NCBI RefSeq assembly: GCF_900102895.1
Contig: NZ_FNGD01000003.1
Coordinates: 256,431-313,726, forward strand
Length of the DNA: 57,296 nucleotides
Direction of reading: 5' to 3'
DNA from: Arthrobacter sp. ov407
Lineage (GTDB): Bacteria > Actinomycetota > Actinomycetes > Actinomycetales > Micrococcaceae
Part shown: piece after piece, positions 26,020 to 34,864 of the stretch
Numbering within the stretch: position 1 is the stretch's first letter
How the letters are laid out: the number at the start of each line of letters is the position of its first letter
Program-made: the position numbers and the translations under genes
The notes under the pieces: generated by a model
What the model saw: only the letters and a program-made list of their open reading frames with translations
What the model was told of the DNA's origin: nothing
The model's database searches: none

Positions 26020-27528
26020 TCACCACGGACTGGGCTTGTAATCCTTTAGGAAGACGCCGTACTGGTCCTCGCCTGACTCGCCCATCACGATGGGGTCATA
26101 CACGCGGGCGGCGCCGTCAACCAGGTCCAGGGGCGCGTGGAAGCCCTCTTCCATGAGGCGGACTTTGGTGTAGTGCGGCCGCTCGTCCGTGATCCAGCCG
26201 GTGTCCACGGCCGTCATGAGGATGCCGTCGGCGTCGAGCATTTCCTGCGCACTGGTACGCGTCATCATGTTCAGCGCAGCCTTGGCCATGTTCGTGTGCG
26301 GGTGCCCGGGGCCCTTGTACGCGCGGGAGAACTGGCCTTCCATGGCACTGACATTGACGATGTACTTCCGCCGCGCGGTGGAGCGCTTCATGGCGCCGCG
26401 CACCCGGCTGACCAGCAGGAACGGAGCCGTCACGTTGCACAGCTGCACTTCGAGCATCTCCAGCGGGTCCACTTCGTCCAGCACCTGGGTCCAGCTGTTG
26501 ATCGTAGCGAGGTCCGGGACCAGCCCGCCGGCGTCGATCGCGGTGCCGGAGGCAATGCGCTCCAGCGACGCGGAACCCGTGGACAGGGCCAGGGAAGTGA
26601 TTGCGTCCCCGGCCAGTACGGGATTGTCGAGCACGCTGCTGGCGAGGGCAAGAGGGTGCTTGTCGTGGGCGTGGCCAAACGTGACCAGCTCCGGGCCCCC
26701 GTTGGCAGCCTGGAGGGCGGCGGGAAGCGGCTCGTCCTCGGCGTCGACGAGGGGCTTGTAGGCGTTGCCGGAGCGCCGCACCGTCTGGGCTGCGTTGTTG
26801 ATGATGATGTCCAGCGGTCCTGCGGCATCGAGGGAATCCGTCAAGGCCATCACCTGGGACGGGTCGCGAAGGTCGATGCCCACGATCCGGAGCCGGTGCA
26901 GCCAGTCAGCGCTGTCCTCCATGGCAGCGAAGCGGCGGGCGGCGTCCTTGGGGAACCGGGTGGTGATGGTGGTGTGAGCGCCGTCCCGGAGGAGCCGGAG
27001 CGCGATGTACATGCCGATCTTTGCCCGGCCGCCGGTCAGGAGGGCCCTGCGGCCCGTCAGATCGGTGCGGGCGTCGCGCTTGCTGTGGCTGAACATGGCA
27101 CACTCGGGACAGAGCTGGTGATAGAAGGCATCCACCTGTGTGTAGTGCTGCTTGCAGATGTAGCACGGCCGGGACCTGATGAGATGGCCGGCGATCTCCC
27201 CGGTCGCAGACGTGGCGAGCTTGTTGCCGCGCGTCTCGTCGTCGATCCTGTCGGGGGCCGCCGTCGCCGTCTGGGCGATCACGGCGCGGTCCGCTTCGGC
27301 GATCTCATCCCGTTTGCTGACCCGCCGGTGGCGCTTGACGGCCTTGAACATCTTCCCGGTGGCGCGGCGCACGGAAACGTAGTCCGGGTGTTCCTCGTCA
27401 TAGGCGTGGATCGTGTCCAGGACCTTCAGGCAGGCCTGGATTTCCTCCGGCGTCAGCCCGGCGGGGCCCGCCACGACACTGCCAGGCTGGGCGGAGGGAA
27501 GGTCGGAGGACAGATCGGGGGAGCTCAT
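26020..27528 (-). CDS. Zinc-ribbon short-chain dehydrogenase-like protein
   Basis: This 502-residue protein is an SDR with a long N-terminal part. Residues 1-115 are helical and charged. A zinc-ribbon-like knuckle follows, C122-x2-C125 and C140-x2-C143 (CYICKQHY and CPEC). The Rossmann domain starts near 155. Its cofactor loop is TGGRAKIG, with Lys where SDRs have Gly. NNAAQ replaces NNAG, the Ser site is VNVSAMEG, and the Lys is in TNMAKAAL, with Thr at the usual Tyr position. Catalysis may be altered or lost. It overlaps the extended frame of the flavin-protein gene. Confidence 0.82.
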   Translation of the reverse strand: MSSPDLSSDLPSAQPGSVVAGPAGLTPEEIQACLKVLDTIHAYDEEHPDYVSVRRATGKMFKAVKRHRRVSKRDEIAEADRAVIAQTATAAPDRIDDETRGNKLATSATGEIAGHLIRSRPCYICKQHYTQVDAFYHQLCPECAMFSHSKRDARTDLTGRRALLTGGRAKIGMYIALRLLRDGAHTTITTRFPKDAARRFAAMEDSADWLHRLRIVGIDLRDPSQVMALTDSLDAAGPLDIIINNAAQTVRRSGNAYKPLVDAEDEPLPAALQAANGGPELVTFGHAHDKHPLALASSVLDNPVLAGDAITSLALSTGSASLERIASGTAIDAGGLVPDLATINSWTQVLDEVDPLEMLEVQLCNVTAPFLLVSRVRGAMKRSTARRKYIVNVSAMEGQFSRAYKGPGHPHTNMAKAALNMMTRTSAQEMLDADGILMTAVDTGWITDERPHYTKVRLMEEGFHAPLDLVDGAARVYDPIVMGESGEDQYGVFLKDYKPSPW

Positions 27529-27589
27529 TGCCCCAATTTTACAGGGTGCGGGGAGCCCGGCCTGACGGCGGTGCCGGGCCCCCGCCTGC

Positions 27590-29005
27590 CTATGCCGTGG
27601 GGGATTGCTTGGCCGGTGCGTCCGCGCCGACCGCGGCGGCCTGCACGTCGGCAACCTTGTCCACGGACTCCCGCATTTCGGGCCAGTTTTCCGTCGCCGT
27701 GCGGACAGCGTCCGGCACCAGGCGCAGGTTGGCCGCGGAGAGCGCCCGTTCCGCATCGCTGGGATCCGGGACCAACTGACCCTTGGACAGGACCGTGATT
27801 CCGGAGTCGGTGACCTTGAACCCGCGGGCGCGGTCCAGTTCGGGGTCGAGTCCGATCGCGGCCCCGGCCGGAACCTTGACGTTCTTGTCGATGATGGCGC
27901 GTTTGATGACGGCGCCTTCGCCGACATTGACCTTGTCCATCAGAACCGAGTCCAGGACCCGGCTCGAGGTGCCGACGTAGACGTCGTTGGAGAGCACGGA
28001 GCCCTCCACGATGCCGCCGGAGACGACGACGCCGCTGGCCACGATGGAATCCAGTGCCGTGCCCACTGTGTTGGACTTGCCGCGGACAAACTTGGCCGGC
28101 GGTGAGATGGTCTGGCGGGTGTAGATCGGCCACGCGGAGTTGTAGAGGTTGAAGACCGGAACGGGGGAGATCAGGTCCATGTGGGCGTCGTAGAACGAAT
28201 CGATGGTGCCGACGTCGCGCCAGTAGGTGCGGTCCCGTTCGGTGGAACCGGGAATGTCATTGAGGGTGAAGTCGTACACGCCGGCCTCGCCCTGGTTCAC
28301 GAAGTAGGGAATGATGTCCCCGCCCATGTCGTGCTTGGTGTCGAGGCGCTCGGCGTCAACGTGGAGTGCTTCGATAAGGGCGTCGGCGTCGAACACATAG
28401 TTGCCCATAGAGGCCAGGAACTGGCTGGGGTCCGCCGCGAGGCCAGGAGTCGAGGATGGTTTCTCGACGAACGCAGCAATTTTCTCCGGGTTGTCCGCGT
28501 CCGTTTCGATCACGCCGAACTGGTCCGCCATGTGCAGCGGCTGGCGGACGGCGGCGACTGTGGCTTTGGCCCCGCTGGCGACGTGCTGCGCCACCATCTG
28601 GGAGAAGTCCATCCGGTAGACGTGGTCTGCGCCGACCACGACCACGATGTCGGGGTTGGCGTCATGAATAAGGTTCAGGGACTGATAGATGGCGTTGGCG
28701 CTGCCCAGGAACCAGCTCTTGCCGACTCGCTGCTGGGCCGGAACCGAGGCCACATAGTTCCCCAACTGGGTGGACATGCGCCACGTCTCGGAAATGTGCC
28801 GGTCAAGGCTGTGGGACTTGTATTGCGTCAACACCACAATTTGCAGATAGCGGGAATTCACAAGATTTGAAAGGGCAAAGTCAATTAGCCGGTAGCTTCC
28901 GGCAAACGGGACACCAGGCTTGGCCCGGTCCGCCGTCAACGGCATGAGCCGGTTTCCCTCGCCACCTGCGAGGACAATTGCCAAAACTCTCTTTTGATGC
29001 GGCAT
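27590..29005 (-). CDS. glgC: Glucose-1-phosphate adenylyltransferase
   Basis: This 471-residue enzyme makes ADP-glucose from ATP and glucose 1-phosphate for glycogen and alpha-glucan synthesis. The nucleotide loop is [20 protein letters not shown] (near residues 12-31), the sugar-phosphate site is in FVEKP (near 160) and YWRDVGTID is present. The C-terminal left-handed beta-helix covers residues 300-420. The last 60 residues are an extra, variable tail beyond the usual 410-430 length. It is divergent from the glycogen synthase gene, the usual arrangement in actinobacteria. Confidence 0.95.
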   Translation of the reverse strand: MPHQKRVLAIVLAGGEGNRLMPLTADRAKPGVPFAGSYRLIDFALSNLVNSRYLQIVVLTQYKSHSLDRHISETWRMSTQLGNYVASVPAQQRVGKSWFLGSANAIYQSLNLIHDANPDIVVVVGADHVYRMDFSQMVAQHVASGAKATVAAVRQPLHMADQFGVIETDADNPEKIAAFVEKPSSTPGLAADPSQFLASMGNYVFDADALIEALHVDAERLDTKHDMGGDIIPYFVNQGEAGVYDFTLNDIPGSTERDRTYWRDVGTIDSFYDAHMDLISPVPVFNLYNSAWPIYTRQTISPPAKFVRGKSNTVGTALDSIVASGVVVSGGIVEGSVLSNDVYVGTSSRVLDSVLMDKVNVGEGAVIKRAIIDKNVKVPAGAAIGLDPELDRARGFKVTDSGITVLSKGQLVPDPSDAERALSAANLRLVPDAVRTATENWPEMRESVDKVADVQAAAVGADAPAKQSPTA

Positions 29006-29107
29006 GGTGATCGCTCCTGAACGCCTTCGTTACTCCCCAATACAGTCCGGCATGCCCGAACGTCTTCACACTAGATCAGTTCCACCGTAACGACTACCTT
29101 GGTGCAT

Positions 29108-30313
29108 GTGCGAATAGATATTGTGACCAAAGAATTCCCGCCGGAAATCTACGGCGGCGCCGGGGTCCACGTGGCCGAGCTCAGCAGGGTGCTGGCCCAA
29201 CGCGTGGACCTTCAGGTGCGTGCCTTCGGCGCGCCCCGCGAGCCCGGGTATCACGGAGCGACCGTCACGTCGTATTCCGTGCCCGAAGACCTGGGCTCAG
29301 CAAACGCGGCCATCCAGACCCTCGGGGTGGACCTGAGGATCGTTCCGGACATAGCCGGCGCGGACCTGGTCCACTCCCACACCTGGTATGCCAACATGGC
29401 CGGACACATTGCGTCGCTGCTCCACGGCATCCCGCATGTGCTCAGCGCCCACAGCCTGGAGCCGCTGCGCCCGTGGAAGGCCGAGCAGCTCGGTGGCGGT
29501 TACGCGGTCTCCTCCTGGGTAGAAAAGACCGCCTACGAGGCCGCTGCCGCCATCATCGCCGTCTCGGAAGGCATGCGCCAGGACATCCTGCGCAGCTATC
29601 CCGACGTTGACCCGGCCAAGGTCAAGGTGGTCCACAACGGCATTGACGTCAGTTTGTGGAACCGGGACGAGGGCGACGACGTCGTCCGGGCCCTCGGCAT
29701 GGACCCGTCGCTGCCGAGTGTCGTGTTTGTCGGGCGCAACACGCGGCAGAAGGGCGTTCCGTACCTGCTCCGTGCCGCCGCCAAGCTGCCGGCCAATATC
29801 CAGCTGGTGCTGTGCCTCGGCGCTGCGGACACGCCGGAACTGGCCGCCGAGACCGCCCGCCTCATCGAGGAGCTGCAGAGCCAGCGCAGCGGTGTGATCG
29901 TGGTGGAACGAATGCTTCCCCGCAACGAACTCATCCAGGTCCTCAGCCACGCAACGGCGTTCGCCTGCCCGTCCATCTACGAGCCGCTGGGCATCGTGAA
30001 CCTTGAGGCGATGGCCTGCGGCGCCGCCGTGGTGGCCAGCGCCACCGGCGGTATTCCGGAAGTCGTCGAGCACGGCGTGACCGGGCTGCTCGTCGAGCTG
30101 GAGCAGGTCACCGACGGCACGGGCACGCCGCTGGATCCGGAGAAATTCGTCACCGACTTCGCCGCCGCCCTGACCGAAGTGGTGTCCGATCCCGCCCGGG
30201 CGCGCGCCATGGGTGTAGCCGGCCGGCGCAGGGCCGAGGAGCACTTCTCCTGGGAATCCATCACGGAGACCACGCTCGAGGTTTACCGCTCGGTGCTCAA
30301 CAAGGACTCCTGA
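29108..30313 (+). CDS. glgA: Glycogen synthase, GT4-type (actinobacterial GlgA/GlgM)
   Basis: This 401-residue glycosyltransferase has the GT-B fold. MRIDIVTKEFPPEIYGGAGVHV opens the N-terminal domain; the donor site shows as GRNTRQKG and the EX7E motif as EPLGIVNLE. In actinobacteria this family uses ADP-glucose to build maltose 1-phosphate or glycogen. GTG at 29108 is chosen because it matches the family start and a TACCTT box lies 7 bp before it (leaderless). A TTG/GTG pair up to 9 bp upstream is also open. It is divergent from glgC. Confidence 0.93.
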   Translation: MRIDIVTKEFPPEIYGGAGVHVAELSRVLAQRVDLQVRAFGAPREPGYHGATVTSYSVPEDLGSANAAIQTLGVDLRIVPDIAGADLVHSHTWYANMAGHIASLLHGIPHVLSAHSLEPLRPWKAEQLGGGYAVSSWVEKTAYEAAAAIIAVSEGMRQDILRSYPDVDPAKVKVVHNGIDVSLWNRDEGDDVVRALGMDPSLPSVVFVGRNTRQKGVPYLLRAAAKLPANIQLVLCLGAADTPELAAETARLIEELQSQRSGVIVVERMLPRNELIQVLSHATAFACPSIYEPLGIVNLEAMACGAAVVASATGGIPEVVEHGVTGLLVELEQVTDGTGTPLDPEKFVTDFAAALTEVVSDPARARAMGVAGRRRAEEHFSWESITETTLEVYRSVLNKDS

Positions 30314-30335
30314 CCAGCGTCCAAACAGCAGTACA

Positions 30336-30368
30336 ACGGCGCCGCCCCGGCTGAAGGGGCGGCGCCGT
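30336..30368. terminator. Hairpin between glgA and acyl-CoA dehydrogenase
   Basis: A 13-bp perfect GC-rich stem (ACGGCGCCGCCCC with its complement at 30356-30368) closes on a 7-base loop between two convergent genes. Confidence 0.8.
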
Positions 30369-30386
30369 CGTCATGCTCCGGCTGGG

Positions 30387-32579
30387 TCAGGCGCCGCCGG
30401 CTTTTGTGCCGCCGGCTTTTGTGCCGCCGGCTTTTGTGCCGTGGGTTTTTGTGTCGTGGGCCGCGCGGGCGAGCAGGATCCTTTCATCCAGGGGTGCCTG
30501 GCCGCTGGCGCGCTGCTTCCGGAAATAATCCCGGGCCTCGTCCTGGCGCGCCTTCTCCGCGCCGGTGGAGATCTCCGCGCGGAGGTGCTCCGGCCCGTAA
30601 CCGAAGGCGTCCACCAGGTCAACGGCGTGCGGGCGGATCTTCACGAGCAGGCGGTTGATGTATTCGCCCACGGTGCGTCCGCGCTGCATCGACAGCCGGC
30701 CGTTCATGAGGTACCAGGACAGGTTCTTCTCGATGAGGGACAGGCCGAAGAGATCACGCAGCCACGTCAGGACCTTGTGCGTGCCCGGGTCTGTCACTTT
30801 CCCGAGGGCCTCCGTAAAGGCCTCCCACTGCAGCAACTCCGCATGGGCCTGGGCGGCTTCGATGAGTTCGTGCTGGTGCGCGTTGAACAAGGCGGCGCCC
30901 TGCTGCTGCGGGAGCCTGTTCGCGCCCTTGAGGGCCGTGGCCACCTCCGCGACCATGGTCTGGACGCGGTCCGTCAGCAGGGTCCGCTGGCTTGCCTCGT
31001 CCTTGATCGCCAGGGCCGCTTTCTGCACTGATCCGGAGTCAGCCACGAACTGGGCGACGCCGCGCAGTCCGGTGCGGTGGATCGCGACACCGGTGGCCTG
31101 GCCCACGACGTAGCGGGCCAGCACGCCGAAGTTCACGGTGCGGAATTCCTTGGCGTAGTCGGCCAGAAGGCGCTTGGCGACCAGCTGCAGCAGGACCGTG
31201 TTGTCGCCTTCGAAAGTGGCGTACACGTCCAGGTCGGCGCGGAGCGAGGCGAAACGGTTCTCGATCAGGAATCCGGCGCCGCCGCAGGCCTCGCGGCATT
31301 CCTGCAGGGTATCGAGTGCGTGCCAGGTGCTGAGCGGCTTGAGTGCCGCTGCCAGGGTCTCCAGGTCCTGCCGGTCCTGGTCGGTGTCGTGACGGCCGGA
31401 GAAGACGTCGTCGAATTTCTGCAGCAGCTGCTCGCTGGCGAAGCTCGCGGCGTACGTGGTGGCCAGCCGGGTGAAGAGCCGGCGCTGGTGCCGCTGGTAG
31501 TCCAGCAGGACTTCTTCATCGGTCTGGGAGGAGGCATTGAACTGCCGGCGTTCGGTGGCGTACTGGATGGCGGTTTTCAGGGCCAGTTTCGACGCCGTCA
31601 CGGCGGCGCCGTCGAGGGAGACCCGGCCCTGGACCAGCGTGCCGAGCATGGTGAAGAAGCGGCGGCCCGGACTGGCGATGGGGGAGGTGTAGTTGCCCTC
31701 AGGGTCGACGTCGCCGTAGCGGTTCAGGAGGTTCGTGCGGGGGATCCGGACGTTCGTGAAGTGGAGCCGGCCGTTGTCAATGCCGTTCAGGCCGCCCTTG
31801 ACGCCGTCGTCCTCGCCGCCGATGCCCGGCAGGAAATCCTTGGTCTCGGGGTCCCGGAGGTCCATGTAGAACGCGTGCACACCGTGGCTGACGCCCTTGG
31901 TCACCAGCTGGGCGAACACCACGGCGGCCAGGCCATCGGTGGCGGCGTTGCCGATGTAGTCTTTCCACGCGGCCCGGAACGGGGTGTGGACCACGAACTC
32001 CCCGGACGCGGGGTCGTAGGTGGCGGTGGTGGCAATGCTGGCCACATCCGAACCGTGCCCGGTCTCGGTCATGGCGAAGCAGCCCGGGATGTCCAGGCTC
32101 ATGATGCCGGGCAGCCACTTCTGGTGGTGTTCGGCGGTGCCGAGGTGGTTCACCGCGGAGCCAAACAGTCCCCACTGGACGCCGGCCTTGATCTGCAGCG
32201 ACGGGTCGGCGATGACCAGCTCCTGGAACCCGGCCACGTTCCCGCCGTGATCATCCGAGCCGCCCACGGACTGCGGGAATGCGCGGTGTACAGCGCCGTT
32301 GTCCACCAGGATCCTGAGCTGTCCAAACGCGCGTTGGCGGTGCTCGGTGTGGGTCAGGCCCTCGATCTTGTGCAGTTCCGGGCGGCCGGCGAGGCCCCTG
32401 GACTTCAGCCGGATATCGGCCCACTTGCCGAGCAGTTGTTCGCCAAGGGCCGCGACGTCGACGGCGGGCGCCTCAGCGGAGCCCGGTTGGGCGCCGGAAC
32501 GCCCGCCTGTTTTGGTCGCTGCCGGCGTCGTGGTGCGGCGAGGTGCGGTGCCGGGGGTGCGGTCGGCTAGTTCAGTCAT
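30387..32579 (-). CDS. Acyl-CoA dehydrogenase/oxidase family protein
   Basis: This 730-residue flavoprotein resembles acyl-CoA oxidases: CFAMTETGHGSDV (FAD site, near residue 190), the C-terminal ECREACGGAGF near 430, and a second helical domain after it. It would oxidise acyl-CoA in the first step of beta-oxidation. Start 32579 has AGAAGGAAACGAC before it; an upstream open frame adds 14 residues. The C-terminus holds a TKAGG pentapeptide repeat encoded by four 15-bp units (30393-30452). It lies next to a TetR gene and faces the thiolase operon, like fadE5 beside fadA2-fabG4 in mycobacteria. Confidence 0.88.
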   Translation of the reverse strand: MTELADRTPGTAPRRTTTPAATKTGGRSGAQPGSAEAPAVDVAALGEQLLGKWADIRLKSRGLAGRPELHKIEGLTHTEHRQRAFGQLRILVDNGAVHRAFPQSVGGSDDHGGNVAGFQELVIADPSLQIKAGVQWGLFGSAVNHLGTAEHHQKWLPGIMSLDIPGCFAMTETGHGSDVASIATTATYDPASGEFVVHTPFRAAWKDYIGNAATDGLAAVVFAQLVTKGVSHGVHAFYMDLRDPETKDFLPGIGGEDDGVKGGLNGIDNGRLHFTNVRIPRTNLLNRYGDVDPEGNYTSPIASPGRRFFTMLGTLVQGRVSLDGAAVTASKLALKTAIQYATERRQFNASSQTDEEVLLDYQRHQRRLFTRLATTYAASFASEQLLQKFDDVFSGRHDTDQDRQDLETLAAALKPLSTWHALDTLQECREACGGAGFLIENRFASLRADLDVYATFEGDNTVLLQLVAKRLLADYAKEFRTVNFGVLARYVVGQATGVAIHRTGLRGVAQFVADSGSVQKAALAIKDEASQRTLLTDRVQTMVAEVATALKGANRLPQQQGAALFNAHQHELIEAAQAHAELLQWEAFTEALGKVTDPGTHKVLTWLRDLFGLSLIEKNLSWYLMNGRLSMQRGRTVGEYINRLLVKIRPHAVDLVDAFGYGPEHLRAEISTGAEKARQDEARDYFRKQRASGQAPLDERILLARAAHDTKTHGTKAGGTKAGGTKAGGA
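30393..30452 (-). repeat. 15-bp tandem repeat at the 3' end of the acyl-CoA dehydrogenase gene
   Basis: GCCGCCGGCTTTTGT occurs three times in a row and a drifted copy (GCCGTGGGTTTTTGT) follows. The repeat is in frame and encodes TKAGG/TKTHG at the protein's C-terminus. Confidence 0.9.
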
Positions 32580-32654
32580 GTCGTTTCCTTCTGTGGTTCT
32601 GACAATCTCTAGTGCTGACAATTCAGTTCGTAGGCGTGGGCCCGGGTGCCGCTG

Positions 32655-33380
32655 CTACGGCGTGCCCTGGCCCGGCGGATCCGCCGGTGACGAGGCTGCC
32701 GGTGACTGCAGTTCGCGGGCGATTCCGAAGCAGAGCCAGTCCGTGATCTGCCGCGCCATGGCTTCCTGGTCCGGCTTGGCGGGTCCCGGCGGGCTGGCGA
32801 GCCACTGTTCTCCGGCGTTCCGCACCAGGCCGATCGCGGCATTGGGCCAGTAGCCGATCACGGCTTCCTTGTCCTGGCCGCCGCCCAGATGGCTGCGCAT
32901 GGGCCGGGCAATCATGTCGCTGATGGCGGCGAAGAAATGGCTCAACGCGCCGGCCGTGGAGATGGACGGGCTGGCGGTATCCGCGTCGCCGGGGGCGTGG
33001 CGCGTGACAAAGGTGTAAACATTCGGGCTGGTCTCGGCCATCTGCAGGTACGCGGACACCATGGCGAACAGGCCTTCGCGCGGCGTCTGGGCGCCCTGGG
33101 CCGCCTCCTGGATGCGCCGCTGCATCTGGCTCAGGACCACTTCGCCCACGGCCTGCTGGAGTCCGGCCTTGTCGCCAAAATAGCGGTAGAAAACGGACTT
33201 TGAGGTTCCCGCGGCCGCGGCAATGTCCTCCATCGACGCGTCACTGCCAAGGGCGTGCACCGCCCTCCGGGCCGACTTGATGAGCTCCCGCCGCCGTTCC
33301 TCGCGGTGGGACTGCCAGCGGGAGGCCCGGCCGTCGACGGCGGCCTGCCCGGCGGGCGAGGTGTCGTTGGGGATGTTCAC
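32655..33380 (-). CDS. TetR family regulator of the fatty-acid locus
   Basis: This 241-residue regulator has a TetR helix-turn-helix near residues 35-80: ELIKSARRAVHALGSDASMEDIAAAAG followed by SKSVFYRYFGDKAGL. The rest is a ligand-binding helical domain. The start is taken as the GTG at 33380, directly abutting a perfect 13-bp inverted repeat that contains its -10 box (TACGCT), so the transcript should be leaderless. Upstream ATGs lie beyond the operator and are not credible. The natural ligand is likely an acyl-CoA by context. Confidence 0.88.
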   Translation of the reverse strand: MNIPNDTSPAGQAAVDGRASRWQSHREERRRELIKSARRAVHALGSDASMEDIAAAAGTSKSVFYRYFGDKAGLQQAVGEVVLSQMQRRIQEAAQGAQTPREGLFAMVSAYLQMAETSPNVYTFVTRHAPGDADTASPSISTAGALSHFFAAISDMIARPMRSHLGGGQDKEAVIGYWPNAAIGLVRNAGEQWLASPPGPAKPDQEAMARQITDWLCFGIARELQSPAASSPADPPGQGTP

Positions 33381-33411
33381 GATACCCAGCGTATCAGGTA
33401 CGCTGGGTATC
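33381..33411. promoter_or_regulatory. Perfect divergent operator with mirrored -10 boxes
   Basis: GATACCCAGCGTA and TACGCTGGGTATC form a 13-bp perfect inverted repeat around TCAGG. Each arm, read outward, contains TACGCT: at 33388-33393 for the TetR gene and 33399-33404 for the thiolase operon. A TTCACG element sits 17 bp before the rightward box. Regulator bound here would block both promoters. Confidence 0.85.
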
Positions 33412-33441
33412 GGTAATCGCTTTGATCGAAGGAGACAGCCC

Positions 33442-34854
33442 ATGTCCGTCAACGGACCGTCAGTGCCCCGCCCCCAACCAGCAGCCGCATCAACCGCCGC
33501 AACATCCGCTGCAGGAGCGGCCGCAGGTAAGACGCTGGCCGTCGGCGCAACCTCGACGCAACTCCGCAAGGCCGTGGTCGTGGGCGGCAACCGCATCCCC
33601 TTCGCCCGGACCGGCGGCGCGTACACCAAGTCCTCCAACCAGGACATGCTCACCGCCGCCCTGGACGGACTGATCGCCCGCTTCGGCCTTCAGGACGAGC
33701 GAATCGGGGAAGTCGCGGCCGGGGCCGTCCTCAAGCACTCCCGCGACTTCAACCTCACCCGGGAGGCCGTGCTGGGCTCGGCCCTCTCTGCCGAGACCCC
33801 GGCGTACGACCTCCAGCAGGCCTGCGCCACCGGCCTCGAAACGGTGCTCGGCCTGGCGAACAAAATCAAGCTGGGCCAGATCGATTCGGCGATCGCAGCC
33901 GGCGTCGACTCCGCCTCTGACGCCCCCATCGCCGTCAGCGAGGGACTCCGCGAGGTGCTCCTTGACCTCAACCGCGCCAAGACGGTGTCCCGGAAGCTGC
34001 AGGTCCTCAGCCGGCTCCGGCCCAAGGATCTCGCCCCCGATGCACCGAACACGGGGGAGCCGCGCACCGGACTGTCCATGGGCGAGCACCAGGCGCTGAC
34101 CACCGCGCAGTGGAAGATCACCCGCGAGGCCCAGGATGAGCTCGCCTTCAACAGCCACCGCAATCTTGCCGCGGCCTACGACGCCGGCTTCTTCGACGAC
34201 CTCCTGACCCCCTACCGGGGACTGAGCCGCGACTCCAACCTGCGAGCCGATACGAGCCTGGAGAAACTGGCCACGCTCAAGCCCGTCTTCGGCAAGAACC
34301 TGGGCGCGGAAGCGACCATGACGGCCGGCAACTCCACCCCGCTGACCGATGGCGCCTCCACCGTGCTGCTCGCGTCCGAGGAATGGGCCGACGCCCACGA
34401 CCTCCCCAAGCTCGCCACGGTCGTAGACGGCGAGGCGGCCGCCGTCGACTTTGTCCACGGCAAGGACGGGCTGCTCATGGCGCCGGCATTCGCGGTGCCC
34501 CGGCTGCTCGCACGCCACAATCTCACCCTCGCCGACTTCGACTTCTTCGAGATCCACGAGGCCTTCGCCGGCACGGTGCTGAGCACCCTAGCCGCTTGGG
34601 AGGACGAGGAATTCGGCCGCACCCGCCTTGGCCTGGACGGCGCCTTCGGCAGCATCGATCCCACCAAACTGAACGTCAACGGCTCTTCTCTTGCCGCCGG
34701 ACACCCGTTTGCTGCCACGGGCGGCCGAATCGTGGCGTCGCTGGCCAAAATGCTGCACACCCAAGGCCAGGTCAACGGGCGCCCGGCCCGCGGGCTTGTG
34801 TCCATTTGCGCCGCCGGCGGCCAGGGCGTCGTCGCAATTCTTGAAGCACTGTAA
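33442..34854 (+). CDS. Acetyl-CoA acetyltransferase (FadA2-like thiolase)
   Basis: This 470-residue thiolase cleaves 3-oxoacyl-CoA in beta-oxidation. The nucleophile is C128 in QQACATGLE, the His is in FFEIHEAFAG and the second Cys in SICAAGGQG at the C-terminus. The first 40 residues are an Ala-rich lead. ATG at 33442 follows a clear ribosome site (GAAGGAGA). It is first in a three-gene operon with high-molecular-weight FabG and a MaoC hydratase, the same set as fadA2-fabG4-htdX of mycobacteria. Confidence 0.93.
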   Translation: MSVNGPSVPRPQPAAASTAATSAAGAAAGKTLAVGATSTQLRKAVVVGGNRIPFARTGGAYTKSSNQDMLTAALDGLIARFGLQDERIGEVAAGAVLKHSRDFNLTREAVLGSALSAETPAYDLQQACATGLETVLGLANKIKLGQIDSAIAAGVDSASDAPIAVSEGLREVLLDLNRAKTVSRKLQVLSRLRPKDLAPDAPNTGEPRTGLSMGEHQALTTAQWKITREAQDELAFNSHRNLAAAYDAGFFDDLLTPYRGLSRDSNLRADTSLEKLATLKPVFGKNLGAEATMTAGNSTPLTDGASTVLLASEEWADAHDLPKLATVVDGEAAAVDFVHGKDGLLMAPAFAVPRLLARHNLTLADFDFFEIHEAFAGTVLSTLAAWEDEEFGRTRLGLDGAFGSIDPTKLNVNGSSLAAGHPFAATGGRIVASLAKMLHTQGQVNGRPARGLVSICAAGGQGVVAILEAL

Positions 34855-34864
34855 GGGGAATCGG

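Noticed and set aside
26137..27798. A 553-codon plus-strand open frame
   Set aside because: It is the antisense shadow of the zinc-ribbon SDR and glgC; no domain is recognisable.
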